A stretch of DNA of 64,000 nt from Paraburkholderia solisilvae (GCF_902859875.1 NZ_CADIKF010000026.1:1-64000), one strand, 5' to 3'. Shown: positions 25,140 through 35,299, counted from the stretch's first letter. Numbers and translations are program-made. The notes: a model not told the origin generated them from the sequence alone.

Positions 25140-26288
25140 TTACTTGCCGCCCACGCTCTCCAGCGTCGTCCACTTGCCGTCGACCACCTTGTACAGCGTG
25201 ATGCCGCCGTTCTTCAGGTCGCCCTTGCTGTCATACGCGAGGTCCTTCGACGTGACAGCCGGCATATTGGTCTTCGCGAGCACCGGCAGGTATTTCGCCG
25301 GGTCGGTCGAGTTCGCCTTCTTCATCGCGTCGAACATCGCCATCGCACCGTCGTACGCGTACGGCGAGTACGTCTGCACGTCTTCGTTGAAGCGCTTCTT
25401 GTACTTCTCGACGTAGTCCTTGCCGCCCGGCATTTCTTCCAGCGGCAAACCCGCCAGCGACGCAACCGTGCCGTTCGCCGCATCGCCGGCCACTTGCAGG
25501 AAGGTCGGCGTGTGGACCATTTCACCGCCCATCAGCGGCGCCTTCATGCCGAGCGTCTTCATCTGCTTGACCATCGGCGCCGCTTGCGAATCCGCGCCGC
25601 CGAAGTAGATCAGGTCCGGATTCATCGACTTCAGCTTGGTCAGAATCGACTTGAAGTCGACGGCCTTGTCGTTCGTGTACTCGCGGTCGACAATCGTGCC
25701 GCCCGACGCCTTCGCGGCCTTCTCGAACTGATCAGCCAGACCTTGACCGTACGCGGTGCGGTCGTCGACGATCGCGATCTTCTTCATCCCGAGCTTCTTC
25801 ACCGCGAACGTGCCGGCCACCGAGCCTTGCTGCGTATCGGAGGTCATCATGCGGAAGGTGGTCTTGAAGCCTTGTTGCGTGTATTCCGGCGCGGTCGCCA
25901 TCGCGATCTGCGGAATGCCCGCGTTCGCGTAGATGCGCGAAGCCGGAATCGTCGTGCCCGAGTTGAAGTGGCCGAGCATGCCCTTGATGCCGTCGTCGAC
26001 CAGCTTCTGCGCAACCGTCGTGCCGGTGCGCGGGTCGGCCTGGTCGTCGGCGACGTCCAGCACGAAGCGCACCGGCTTGCCGCCGATCACCGGCTTCGAT
26101 GCATTCACTTCTTCAACCGCGAGCGTGATGCCGTTTTCGAAGTCCTTGCCGTAGTGCGCTTGCGCGCCGGTCATCGGACCAGCGAAACCGATCTTCACAT
26201 CTTCGGCCTGCTGAGCGTGCGCGGCCCCCGCCAGCGACATAGCGGCAACCAGCGTTGCGCCTGCCAGCTTTTTCATCGTGTGTTGCAT
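25140..26288 (-). CDS. Branched-chain amino-acid ABC transporter binding protein (LivK-like, orphan)
   Basis: 382 residues. ATG 26288 has AAGGAG upstream. Signal peptide MQHTMKKLAGATLVAAMSLA, cleavage near AHAQ-QAEDVK. Type I periplasmic-binding fold: VKIGFAGPMTGAQAHYGKDFENG, GMLGHFNSGTTIPASRIYA, KKIAIVDDRTAYGQGLAD, LIYFGGADSQAAPMV. This is the Leu/Ile/Val/Phe-preferring clade. No permease or ATPase genes lie beside it, so it must use a transporter encoded elsewhere. It follows putA by 90 bp on the same strand, which may link it to amino-acid catabolism. Confidence 0.92.
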   Translation of the reverse strand: MQHTMKKLAGATLVAAMSLAGAAHAQQAEDVKIGFAGPMTGAQAHYGKDFENGITLAVEEVNASKPVIGGKPVRFVLDVADDQADPRTGTTVAQKLVDDGIKGMLGHFNSGTTIPASRIYANAGIPQIAMATAPEYTQQGFKTTFRMMTSDTQQGSVAGTFAVKKLGMKKIAIVDDRTAYGQGLADQFEKAAKASGGTIVDREYTNDKAVDFKSILTKLKSMNPDLIYFGGADSQAAPMVKQMKTLGMKAPLMGGEMVHTPTFLQVAGDAANGTVASLAGLPLEEMPGGKDYVEKYKKRFNEDVQTYSPYAYDGAMAMFDAMKKANSTDPAKYLPVLAKTNMPAVTSKDLAYDSKGDLKNGGITLYKVVDGKWTTLESVGGK

Positions 26289-26378
26289 GTCATCTCCTTG
26301 GTACCAGGGTGTGGATGGAGCGGATCTCGGGGTCGCCGTGCCGCTGCCGTTTTTTTGAATCGATTGGCGAAGGTTCGC

Positions 26379-29300
26379 TCAGCCGATCGTCATCAAATTC
26401 GCATTGCCGCCTGCCGCTGCCGTATTGACGCTAACCGAACGTTCCGTCAGCAGGCGTTCGAGCGCGTAGTCTTCGTCGCCGTTTTCCAGCGCCCGCGCTG
26501 CGACGCCCTGCACCGACACGATCGGCCCAGGACGCTTGGCGACCTCCTTCGTCAACGCGAGCAGTTCGTCGCTGTCGCCTTCGAACAGCACCGCGTCGAA
26601 CGGCGACGCGTCGCCGTTTTTCTTCACGCTCGCACGGCGCTTCAGCGACGCGGGCAGCGAGGCCACCAGCTGCTCGCCCGCCGCGCCTTCGAAGAGCGCG
26701 TGATTATCCGTCGCCAAAACGGCTGCGAGCTGCACACGTGCGCCGCCGGCCGTCGATGCGACACACAGCACCGTGCCGCGCGCGCCGAGCGAATACGTGT
26801 TGCGCTCGCCGGTCGGACCGCACAGCACCGCGGTCGCGCCAGCCGGCACGTGCGCGAGATAGCCGTCGCAGCGCGCCGCGAGCGCCGGCTCGCGTTCGGC
26901 GATCAACCAGTCGCGCAGCGCGCCAAGCGCGGCGGACGGCTTGTCCGCAACCGCAGCGGCCTCGGTGTGGCCGTTCTGCGCGGATGCAGACGCGGATGCA
27001 GACGTGGACGCCGCCCTCGACTGCTGGGCCGGCGCCTCCGCCACCAGCGTCTGCGCGAGCGCCTTCGGCAAGCCCGCCGGGCGCGTCGCCAGCAGACGCG
27101 GCAGGTACAGCGCGCCGCCCGCCTTCGGTCCGGTGCCCGACAGCCCTTCGCCGCCGAACGGCTGCACGCCGACCACCGCGCCGATCACATTGCGGTTCAC
27201 GTAGATGTTGCCCACGTGCGCGCGGCTGATCACATGCGCAATCGTCTCGTCGATCCGCGTATGGATGCCGAGCGTGAGCCCGTAGCCGGTCGCGCGGATC
27301 TGCTCGAGGAGTTTGTCGAGCGCGCTGCGGCGATAACGGACCACGTGCAGCACCGGCCCGAACACCTCGCGCTCCAGTTCGTCGATGCTGTCGAGCTCGA
27401 TCAGCGTCGGCGGCACGAAGGTGCCGAACGCGCCGCTTTCCGGCATCGGCAGCTGCACGATATGGTGGCCTTTCTCGCGCATCGCCGCGATATGCGCGTC
27501 GATGCCGCGCTTCGCCTGCGCGTCGATCACCGGGCCGACGTCGGTCGACAGACGGTCCGGATTGCCAACCGTCAGTTCCTTCATCGCGCCGCTCAGCATC
27601 TCGATGGTGCGGTCCGCGACATCGTCCTGTAGACAAAGAACGCGCAGCGCCGAACACCGTTGACCGGCCGAATCGAATGCCGATTGCAACACGTCCGCGA
27701 CGACCTGCTCCGCGAGCGCCGACGAATCGACGATCATCGCGTTCTGGCCGCCGGTTTCGGCGATCAGCGGAATCGGTTTGCCGTCCGGATCGAGGCGCTC
27801 GGACAGCGTCTTGTTGATCAGCCGCGCGACTTCGGTCGAGCCGGTGAACATCACGCCGCGCGTGCGCGGATCGGCGACCAGCATCGCGCCTACCGTCTCG
27901 CCGTCGCCCGGCAGCAGTTGCACCGCGCCGGCCGGCACGCCGGCTTCGCGCAGAATGCGCACGCCTTGCGCGGCGATCAGCGAGGTTTGTTCAGCGGGCT
28001 TCGCGAGCACCGTGTTGCCGGCCGCGAGCGCCGCGGCCACCTGGCCCATGAAGATCGCGAGCGGGAAGTTCCAAGGGCTGATGCAGACGACCGGACCCAG
28101 CGGACGGTGCGTGTCGTTCGAGAACTCGTCGCGGATCTGCGTCGAGTAGTAGCGCAGGAAATCGATTGCCTCGCGAATCTCCGACACCGCGTTCGGCAGC
28201 GACTTGCCCGCTTCGCGCACGACGAGGCCCATCAGCGTGTGCATCTGCGCTTCGAGCAGATCGGCTGCGCGCGCGAGGCAATCGGCGCGCGCTTCGACCG
28301 GCGTCGCCTGCCAGATCGGCGCAGCGGCGAGCGCATGCGCGAGCGCGGCGTTCACGTGCTCGGGCGTTGCGTCGATCACCGTGCCGACCACGTCGCGATG
28401 ATCGGCCGGGTTGCGCGCATCGCGCGCGGTGCCGCCGGCGATCGCGTCGTCGGCAAGCATCGGCGCCGCGCGCCACGGATGATGCGCGCTCGCCAGCAAG
28501 GCCGACGACAGCGACGCGAGCCGATGTTCGTTCGACAGATCGAGGCCCATCGAATTGACGCGCTGCGCGCCATACAGATGGCGCGGCAGCGCAATCTTCG
28601 TGTGCGGCGCGCCGAGCGGCACGACTTTCGACGCTTCCTCGACCGGGTCGGCGACAAGCTCCTGCACCGGCACGCTTTCGTCGGCGATGCGGTTGACGAA
28701 CGACGTATTCGCGCCGTTTTCGAGCAGGCGGCGCACGAGATACGCGAGCAGCGTTTCATGCGTGCCGACCGGTGCGTACACGCGGCACGGCCGGTTCAGC
28801 TTGTCGCGGCCGGTCACTTCCTCGTACAGCGGTTCGCCCATGCCGTGCAGGCACTGGAACTCGTACTGGCCCGGGTAGTAGTTCTGCCCGGCGAGGTGAT
28901 AGATCGCGGACAGCGTGTGCGCATTGTGCGTCGCGAACTGCGGATAGACGGCGTCCGGCGCGCTCAACAGCTTCTTCGCGCACGCGACGTACGACACATC
29001 CGTGTAGATCTTGCGCGTATACACCGGGTAGCCTTCGAGGCCATCCACTTGCGCGCGCTTGATTTCGCTGTCCCAGTACGCGCCTTTCACGAGCCGCACC
29101 ATGATCCGGTGACGGCTGCGGCGCGCGAGGTCGACGATATAGTCGATCACGAACGGGCAGCGCTTCTGGTACGCCTGCACGACAAAGCCGATGCCGTTCC
29201 AGCCGGCGAGCTCCGGATCGAAGCACAGCGCTTCGAGCAGGTCGAGCGAGATCTCGAGGCGGTCCGCTTCTTCCGCGTCGATATTGAGGCCGATATCGTA

Positions 29301-30374
29301 GCGGCGCGCGAGAATCGCGAGCGCGCGTACGCGCGGCAGCAGCTCGCTCATCGTGCGTTCCTGCTGCGAGCGCGCATAGCGCGGATGCAGCGCGGACAGC
29401 TTGATCGAAATACCCGGCCCTTCGTAGATGCCGCGGCCGCCCGCCGCCTTGCCGATCGCGTGGATCGCCTGCTCGTACGACGCGTAGTAGCGTTGCGCGT
29501 CCGCTTCGGTGGTCGCCGCTTCGCCGAGCATGTCGTACGAGTAGCGAAAGCCGCGCGCTTCGTACTTGCGGCTGTTCGCGAGCGCTTCGGAGATGTTTTC
29601 GCCGGTGACGAACTGCTCGCCCATCAGGCGCATCGCCATATCGACGCCTTTGCGGATCAGCGGCTCGCCGCCCTTGCCGATCAGCCGCGTGAGCGCCGAC
29701 GACAGACCCGTTTCGCTATTCGTCGTGACGAGCTTGCCGGTGATCATCAAGCCCCACGTCGCCGCGTTGACGAACAGCGACGGCGCGTGGCCGACGTGCG
29801 AGCGCCAGTCGCCCTTGCTGATCTTGTCGCGAATCAGCGCATCGCGCGTTGCGCGGTCCGGAATGCGCAGCAGCGCTTCGGCGAGACACATCAGCGCGAC
29901 GCCTTCCTGGCTCGACAGCGAAAACTCGTGGATCAGCCCTTCGACGCCGCCGCCCGAACGCTTGCCGCGCAGCGTCTCGACGAGCTTCGTGGCCATTGCC
30001 TGCACGTCGTTCGACAGGTTCGCCGGCAGGCGCGCCTGGCCGAGCAGAAACGGCACGCACTCCGGCTCCGGACGGCGATACGCAGCCGTGATCGCCGCGC
30101 GCAACACCGACTGCGGCTGCACGCTTTGCGCGAATTCGAGAAACGGATGCGAGGCACTGTCTTCGTCCGGCGTGCCGGCGAGGCCGTCGAGGTCCGCTGC
30201 GCTGTGGCTGCCGGTCAGTTCGGCGGGAAGCTGGCCGTGTTCGATCTTTTCGAGGTACGCGAAGATCGCCTGCTTGATCAGCCAGTGCGGAGTGCGTTCG
30301 AGGCGCGTGGCGGCGTCTTTCAGCCGCGAACGCAGCAGGTCGTCGACTTTGACGCCAAGTGTGGTGCTCGCCAT
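26379..30374 (-). CDS. putA: Trifunctional PutA: RHH repressor, proline dehydrogenase, P5C dehydrogenase
   Basis: 1331 residues from ATG 30374 (AAGGAAAC upstream). Order: ribbon-helix-helix DNA-binding domain (about 1-50; STTLGVKVDDLLRSRLKDAA), proline dehydrogenase barrel (about 180-490; ISIKLSALHPRY, RLVKGAYWDSEIKRAQ), aldehyde dehydrogenase (about 560-1040; catalytic Cys in FDSAGQRCSALRV, Glu in AETGGQNAM) and a C-terminal domain after an Ala/Ser-rich spacer. It oxidises proline to glutamate at the membrane with FAD then NAD and represses its own gene when proline is low. A GTTGCA-containing operator lies at 30460-30490, upstream of its start. Confidence 0.97.
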   Translation of the reverse strand: MASTTLGVKVDDLLRSRLKDAATRLERTPHWLIKQAIFAYLEKIEHGQLPAELTGSHSAADLDGLAGTPDEDSASHPFLEFAQSVQPQSVLRAAITAAYRRPEPECVPFLLGQARLPANLSNDVQAMATKLVETLRGKRSGGGVEGLIHEFSLSSQEGVALMCLAEALLRIPDRATRDALIRDKISKGDWRSHVGHAPSLFVNAATWGLMITGKLVTTNSETGLSSALTRLIGKGGEPLIRKGVDMAMRLMGEQFVTGENISEALANSRKYEARGFRYSYDMLGEAATTEADAQRYYASYEQAIHAIGKAAGGRGIYEGPGISIKLSALHPRYARSQQERTMSELLPRVRALAILARRYDIGLNIDAEEADRLEISLDLLEALCFDPELAGWNGIGFVVQAYQKRCPFVIDYIVDLARRSRHRIMVRLVKGAYWDSEIKRAQVDGLEGYPVYTRKIYTDVSYVACAKKLLSAPDAVYPQFATHNAHTLSAIYHLAGQNYYPGQYEFQCLHGMGEPLYEEVTGRDKLNRPCRVYAPVGTHETLLAYLVRRLLENGANTSFVNRIADESVPVQELVADPVEEASKVVPLGAPHTKIALPRHLYGAQRVNSMGLDLSNEHRLASLSSALLASAHHPWRAAPMLADDAIAGGTARDARNPADHRDVVGTVIDATPEHVNAALAHALAAAPIWQATPVEARADCLARAADLLEAQMHTLMGLVVREAGKSLPNAVSEIREAIDFLRYYSTQIRDEFSNDTHRPLGPVVCISPWNFPLAIFMGQVAAALAAGNTVLAKPAEQTSLIAAQGVRILREAGVPAGAVQLLPGDGETVGAMLVADPRTRGVMFTGSTEVARLINKTLSERLDPDGKPIPLIAETGGQNAMIVDSSALAEQVVADVLQSAFDSAGQRCSALRVLCLQDDVADRTIEMLSGAMKELTVGNPDRLSTDVGPVIDAQAKRGIDAHIAAMREKGHHIVQLPMPESGAFGTFVPPTLIELDSIDELEREVFGPVLHVVRYRRSALDKLLEQIRATGYGLTLGIHTRIDETIAHVISRAHVGNIYVNRNVIGAVVGVQPFGGEGLSGTGPKAGGALYLPRLLATRPAGLPKALAQTLVAEAPAQQSRAASTSASASASAQNGHTEAAAVADKPSAALGALRDWLIAEREPALAARCDGYLAHVPAGATAVLCGPTGERNTYSLGARGTVLCVASTAGGARVQLAAVLATDNHALFEGAAGEQLVASLPASLKRRASVKKNGDASPFDAVLFEGDSDELLALTKEVAKRPGPIVSVQGVAARALENGDEDYALERLLTERSVSVNTAAAGGNANLMTIG

Positions 30375-30459
30375 GTTTCCTTCTTGATGCTGATGCGCCG
30401 ACGCGCGGGCGCCGGCCAAAGACTGAAAAGTTGGCGAATCGTACCTCTCTCAATAAAAA

Positions 30460-30490
30460 GGTGCAACCTGTTTGCAAGCTTGGTTGCACC
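30460..30490 (-). promoter_or_regulatory. Probable PutA autoregulatory operator
   Basis: Two perfect inverted arms GGTGCAACC (30460-30468) and GGTTGCACC (30482-30490) each contain the PutA ribbon-helix-helix recognition hexamer GTTGCA (as TGCAAC and GTTGCA). A related element TTTGCAAGC (30471-30479) sits between them. The site is 86-116 bp upstream of the putA start, where a repressor would overlap a promoter. Confidence 0.75.
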
Positions 30491-30689
30491 TCGCCGTGAG
30501 GCTTATCACATAAGGGATTGCGAGATTCGAGGACAGTTGCCGCCGGCGCCGCGAGGGTCGGTACTTTCCCTGGCAAATTCTTTTGCGGTTCGCCCTAAGT
30601 GAACCGCGCGGCGCGCCGTTATACAGGTAAGCAATGCACGTTATTGCGCGGAACGAGTAAAAACGACCGGCAATCAGGGAAGAAAAGTA

Positions 30690-30857
30690 ATGGAAAAGTG
30701 GGCGGTAGTCGTAGCGATCTGGACGATGTGCGCGATGTGCGCGGTGCTGTTTATCCGCGGCGCGACGCGCGACGCCACGCGCAGCGTGCGTGCGGCGCGT
30801 GGGAACGCGCATGCGGGCCGGGCGCGGGACGGCAAGTACGAGGCACACGACGCGTAA
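30690..30857 (+). CDS. One-TM small membrane protein
   Basis: 55 residues from ATG 30690 with AGGGAAG upstream; stop TAA 30855-30857. One TM helix (about 3-23: KWAVVVAIWTMCAMCAVLFI) with a basic, probably cytoplasmic tail (RGATRDATRSVRAARG, then GRARDGKYEAHDA). No family recognised. It is divergent from putA and could share the control region. Confidence 0.6.
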   Translation: MEKWAVVVAIWTMCAMCAVLFIRGATRDATRSVRAARGNAHAGRARDGKYEAHDA

Positions 30858-31186
30858 GCGTGCGGCGGGCGCGGCATGCGGACCCGGCTGGTGTGGCGGG
30901 TTGTCCGGACGCGTGGCTAACGCCGCGCCCGGCCGGATTCAACGTCGTGAAGTGAATTGATGGCAGGCGTCGTCGGGCGAAACGAAGCGATCGTGCAGCG
31001 TGCACAACCGCGTCGTCGCGACGCTCGCGCCGAAGCCTGAACTGAAGACAGCGAGGCCGGGAATGCTCTGTTCGATTGAATGCCGATCATCGGCGCGGTA
31101 TCGGCAACCGGCGCAACTCGGCCGGCGCGTCTCACCGGCGGTGAAAGGCGCGCCCGGCGCGGGCCGCTCGTCGCGCGCGACGTCGC
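30858..31186. other. 329-bp convergent intergenic region
   Basis: Lies between the ends of the small membrane-protein gene (plus) and the YeiH-type gene (minus). No gene, repeat array or clear terminator seen; only a short palindrome GTGCAGCGTGCAC near 31000. Confidence 0.5.
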
Positions 31187-32632
31187 TCACGAACCCTGCC
31201 CCAAGCTGTTCCAGTACGGGGCGAACACGTGCGCGGACAGCGCGTAACCGATCGCGATATTGACCGCCACGCCCACCGTGAACGCGACGAACGGTTTGAC
31301 GCCGGTCGCGCTCAGCGAACGCAGGCGCGTCGTCAACCCGATGCTGAAGAAGCAGAAGATAAATGCCCACGTGCGCAGCGCGGTGATCGGCGCGACCAGT
31401 TCCGGTGTAACCACCTTCCGGTAGTCGGCGAGCGTGTAGTGGCTCGCGATCCACGTGACGAGCGCGGACGCGATCACAAAGCCGATCACGAACTTGGGAA
31501 AGCGCGCCCAGATCTCGCCGGCGTCGGCTTTCGCCTTGACCGCGCCGCCGGCGTCGTCTTCGGTTTCCCAGCGCGTGGTCGCGACGATCGCGAGCAGGAA
31601 CGCCCAGATGCCGATCCAGATGTCGCGGCCCACCACTTTCATCAGCGTGAACGCTTGCAGCGAGGCTTCCGGCGCGCCGGCGATCGCGCCGCCCGCGTGC
31701 TTCGCGAAGTCGCCGTAGGCCTGCGCGGCGGCAATGCCGGCCGCGTCCGCGAATTCCGACGTGCCGATCCATGCGCCGGCCACCGCGGTCGTTAAGCCGA
31801 GCGAGCGCGATGCGAACGGCAGCACGAAGATCATCACGATCGCCCACAAGATAACCAGCGTGATCGCCACCGACGCGTACTCGCGTTTCGCACGCACCGC
31901 GCCTGCGATGGCGATCGCAGCCGACACGCCGCACACCGCGCCGCCGACGCCGAGCACCGCCGCGAAACGCTTGTCGAGGCCGAGCGCCTTGCCGGCGAAG
32001 AAGATCACGAAGAACGTGACGAGCGAGACGATCGTCGCCTGCCCGACCGCGACCGGGCCCGCCCAGACGAGCAGCGTGAACGGCAGCGTCGCGCCGAGCA
32101 GCACGATGCCGACCTTGATATAGAACTCGACGCGCAGGCCGGCCGAGAACCAGGCCGGCAGCGTGAACACGTTCGAGATGATGAGCCCCAGCGCGAGCGC
32201 GACGAGCGGCGGCTCGAGGTTGTATTTCGATGCGTTGACCCACGCGCCCAGTTCGAAGATCAGCACCGACACGATAAACAGGATCGCAAACGACGGCACG
32301 AAGTGTGCAATACGCTGCTTCAGCGCGCCGAGTCCGATGCTGAACAGCACCGCGAATACGACGAATAGCGCGAGATAGTTCGGCACGTGCGCGACGACGT
32401 CATGCACGGCTTGCGTGGCGTCGGTCCATTTCACCGGCGCGACCGCGAGCCACTTGATGCTGCTGCCGGATGCAAACAGCGCCAGCGCGATGACGACCAC
32501 CAGCAGGCCGATCCACACGGCCCACCAGTCTTCGGTTGAAAAGAGGCCCCGTCCGCCGGGCGTGCTGCGCGCGGCATCCGTCTTCGGCGCATGTGCGCCG
32601 CCGGCCGGCAACGTATGTTTCGTATCGCTCAT
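31187..32632 (-). CDS. YeiH-family (PSE, UPF0324) putative sulfate exporter-like membrane protein
   Basis: 481 residues, GGGGGAA ribosome site before ATG 32632. About 11-12 TM helices. Family landmarks: PPLVALALGLIISNV, ARVEFYIKVGIVLLGATLPF-like segment (here GLRVEFYIKVG...), LGVGGAVCGVSAAIAIAGAVRAK, GAWIGTSEFADAAGIAAA, FIFCFFSIGLTTRLRSL. It is longer than E. coli YeiH (about 350) because of an extended N-terminus and a charged insert (ETEDDAGGAVKAKADAG). Proposed substrates are sulfur oxyanions; this is not established. No LysR-type regulator, the usual neighbour, is adjacent. Confidence 0.85.
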   Translation of the reverse strand: MSDTKHTLPAGGAHAPKTDAARSTPGGRGLFSTEDWWAVWIGLLVVVIALALFASGSSIKWLAVAPVKWTDATQAVHDVVAHVPNYLALFVVFAVLFSIGLGALKQRIAHFVPSFAILFIVSVLIFELGAWVNASKYNLEPPLVALALGLIISNVFTLPAWFSAGLRVEFYIKVGIVLLGATLPFTLLVWAGPVAVGQATIVSLVTFFVIFFAGKALGLDKRFAAVLGVGGAVCGVSAAIAIAGAVRAKREYASVAITLVILWAIVMIFVLPFASRSLGLTTAVAGAWIGTSEFADAAGIAAAQAYGDFAKHAGGAIAGAPEASLQAFTLMKVVGRDIWIGIWAFLLAIVATTRWETEDDAGGAVKAKADAGEIWARFPKFVIGFVIASALVTWIASHYTLADYRKVVTPELVAPITALRTWAFIFCFFSIGLTTRLRSLSATGVKPFVAFTVGVAVNIAIGYALSAHVFAPYWNSLGQGS

Positions 32633-32986
32633 TTTTCATTCCCCCGCAGTCGGAACGGTGACAAGCCGCGTGCTGCTTCGATTGTTGTTAAAAACACGCG
32701 CCGATCCGGCGAAATATAGGCGAGTACGTTAGTGAAACGAAACGATCTTTCGCTCTATCGATATGACTGAAAGGGATTTGTGGAGGGGTGGCGTCGAGCG
32801 CCGCGGGACGTGATGCGCGCGTGCCGTCGCTTTATGCGGCAGCATTCGCGATATATGCGTATACGCATGCGCCGTGCGTGCATGTGCATGTGCGTTGTTG
32901 CCTCGTGTGCATGTGCTGCGCCTGCGCGCGGGACAGGCTTGCAGGCGCGGCATGCATGCGCGGCGCGCGTGTCCTCGCGACCGCCC
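32633..32986. other. 354-bp intergenic region with alternating purine-pyrimidine tracts
   Basis: No gene recognised. It is upstream of the YeiH-type gene and downstream of priA. Positions 32851-32872 and 32874-32894 are uninterrupted alternating purine-pyrimidine tracts of 22 and 21 nt, the first containing the palindrome ATGCGTATACGCAT (32855-32868). Confidence 0.8.
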
Positions 32987-35299
32987 TCAGATATCGAGCG
33001 GGTCGACTTCAATACTCCAGCGCAGCACACCTTTGAGCCCGCGCAACATCGGCGGCCATGCACGCAGCGTCGTCTGCAGCGCCGCGCGCGACGCGCTTTC
33101 GATCAGCAATTGCGCGCGGTGCACATGCATCACCTTGACGATTGTGAGCGGAACGGCGTCGTAGACCGTCACCCGTTCAGCGGCCGGAATCTCGTGCAGC
33201 GCGGCCGCGGCCTGCTGCAAAAACGCGAGCGCCGCTTCGAGCGTGCGGCCTTCGGCACGCAGCATCGCCTGATAGACGAACGGCGGCAAATGCGCGTCGC
33301 GTCGCTCGGCAAGCGTCGCGTTCGCAAAGCCGATGTAGTCATGACGCGCGAGTGCGTGGTAAAGCGCGTGCCGCGGATAGCGCGTCTGCACAAGCACCTC
33401 GCCCGGCAAACCGGCGCGGCCCGCGCGGCCGCTCACCTGCATCAATTGTGCGAAGAGCCGCTCGCTCGCGCGAAAGTCATGTGAGAAAAGCGCGGTGTCC
33501 GCATTCAGCACGCCGACCAGCGACACGCGGCGGAAATCGTGGCCCTTCGCGACCATCTGTGTACCGACGAGGATGTCGACTTCGCCTGCGTGCACGTCGG
33601 AGAACAGCGCCTGCGCGCTGCCTTTGCGGCGCGTGCTGTCGGCGTCGATGCGCAGCACGCGCGCGCCCGGCACCAGCTTCGCGAGCGTTTCCTCGACGCG
33701 CTGCGTGCCGCGGCCGAGCGGTGCGATATCGACATTGCCGCATTCGGGACACGCGCGCGGGATGCGTGATTCCCAGCCGCAGTGGTGGCAGCGCAGCGCG
33801 CGCTCGGGCTTGTGCAGCACGACGTACGCGCTGCAGCGCGGGCAGCCGGCCACCCAGCCGCATGCGTCGCATGCAAGCTGCGGCGCGTAGCCGCGACGGT
33901 TCAGGAACACCAGGCTTTGCTCGCCGCGCTCGAGACGCGCTTTCAGCGCTGTCAGCAACGGTCCCGAGATGCCTTCGACCGACGCGCGGCCGCGACGCCG
34001 TTCATCTTCGAGGTCGATCAGTTTGACGCTCGGCAAGACGGCGTCGGCGACTGCCCGGCGCGCGAGCGTCAGACGCTTGTAGCGGCCCTGATCGGCTTGC
34101 CACCAACTTTCCAGCGACGGCGTCGCCGACCCGAGCACGACCGGAATGCCCAGTTGCTTCGCGCGCCAGATCGCGAGATCGCGCGCCGAATAGCGCAGGC
34201 CTTCCTGCTGCTTGTACGCCGGGTCGTGCTCCTCGTCGACGCAGATGATCGCGAGACGCGGCAGCGATGCCAGCACCGCGAGGCGTGTGCCAAGCACGAT
34301 ACGCGCGCGGCCCGTATGCGCGGCGAGCCAGTTGCGTGCGCGTTCGCCTTCGGCGAGGCCGCTGTGCAACGTGACGATCGCGTAGTCGTCGAGCGCCGCG
34401 AAGCGCGCGCGGAACGCGGCCTCGAATTGCGGCGTGAGGTTGATTTCGGGGACCAGCACCAGCGCCTGCGCAGTGGAATCGGCTTCGAGCAGCGCGGCGA
34501 GTGCGCGCAAGTAAACCTCGGTTTTGCCGCTGCCGGTTACGCCGTGCAGGAGGAAGGGTGCGAAGCCTTGCGCCGCGTGGATCGCGTCGACGGCGGTGGA
34601 TTGTTCGTCGGTCAGCGTGGGAAGCGTGGCACAGGCCTGGGCGTGGCCGTTCGGCGCATCGGCCGACGGGCTCGTCGATTCGTGCGGATCTCCCGGCGTT
34701 TCCATCGGCGCCGGCCCGCTGCGCGCGAGCACGCCGCCCGCCTCGATCACCTCCAGCGCGACCCAGCCGTTCGCTTGCCATGCGTCGAGCGTCGCCACCG
34801 CTTTCGGGTGCAGCGCCCGCGCGTCGGCGGCAGACAGGAATTCGGCGCCGGCGAGTTCGTCGGCCAGACGCCGCAGCGCAGTCGCGCGCGGCGGCAGCGC
34901 GTCCGGTAGCGCGCTGCGTCCCGCAGGCAGCAGGCGATAGCGCTCCTCCGGCGCCAGCAGCCGCGCCCACCGTGACGCATCGCGCAGCGCCTGCGGCAGC
35001 GCCGGCAACGCGACTTCGCCGAGACCGCGCTGGTAGTAATCGGCGGCGAACGCCGCGAGCTCCAGCCACTGCGCGGATAGCGGCGGACACGCGGTGCACA
35101 CGCTATCCACCGCGCGCAGACGGTCTTCCGGCACGTCACTGTGAACGGTCACTTCGCAGACGAGCCCCACCACGCGCCGCTTGCCGAAGGGAACGCTGAC
35201 CAGCGTGCCGGGATGCGGCGCAGCGTCCGCTTCGCAGCGATAGTCGAATAATGTGGGCAGCGGATGGTCGAGCGCGACCCGGACGAACATAGGACTCAC
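32987..35299 (-). CDS. priA: Primosomal protein N' (replication-restart helicase PriA)
   Basis: 770 residues from GTG 35299; the ATG at 35290 is equally possible. N-terminal 3'-DNA-binding domain (FVRVALDHPLPTLFDYR). Helicase core: Walker A LLHGVTGSGKTEVY, DEEH box ICVDEEHDPAYKQQEG, motif III GSATPSLES. The zinc-binding Cys cluster is complete (CDACGW, CPRCSAY, CHHCGW, CPECGN). Later motifs are LVGTQMVAKGHDF and QVSGRAGRAGLPG. It reloads replisomes at stalled forks by recognising D-loops. The internal acidic/Pro insert (about 195-220) is a common spacer. It follows hemE by 489 bp on the same strand. Confidence 0.96.
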   Translation of the reverse strand: MSPMFVRVALDHPLPTLFDYRCEADAAPHPGTLVSVPFGKRRVVGLVCEVTVHSDVPEDRLRAVDSVCTACPPLSAQWLELAAFAADYYQRGLGEVALPALPQALRDASRWARLLAPEERYRLLPAGRSALPDALPPRATALRRLADELAGAEFLSAADARALHPKAVATLDAWQANGWVALEVIEAGGVLARSGPAPMETPGDPHESTSPSADAPNGHAQACATLPTLTDEQSTAVDAIHAAQGFAPFLLHGVTGSGKTEVYLRALAALLEADSTAQALVLVPEINLTPQFEAAFRARFAALDDYAIVTLHSGLAEGERARNWLAAHTGRARIVLGTRLAVLASLPRLAIICVDEEHDPAYKQQEGLRYSARDLAIWRAKQLGIPVVLGSATPSLESWWQADQGRYKRLTLARRAVADAVLPSVKLIDLEDERRRGRASVEGISGPLLTALKARLERGEQSLVFLNRRGYAPQLACDACGWVAGCPRCSAYVVLHKPERALRCHHCGWESRIPRACPECGNVDIAPLGRGTQRVEETLAKLVPGARVLRIDADSTRRKGSAQALFSDVHAGEVDILVGTQMVAKGHDFRRVSLVGVLNADTALFSHDFRASERLFAQLMQVSGRAGRAGLPGEVLVQTRYPRHALYHALARHDYIGFANATLAERRDAHLPPFVYQAMLRAEGRTLEAALAFLQQAAAALHEIPAAERVTVYDAVPLTIVKVMHVHRAQLLIESASRAALQTTLRAWPPMLRGLKGVLRWSIEVDPLDI

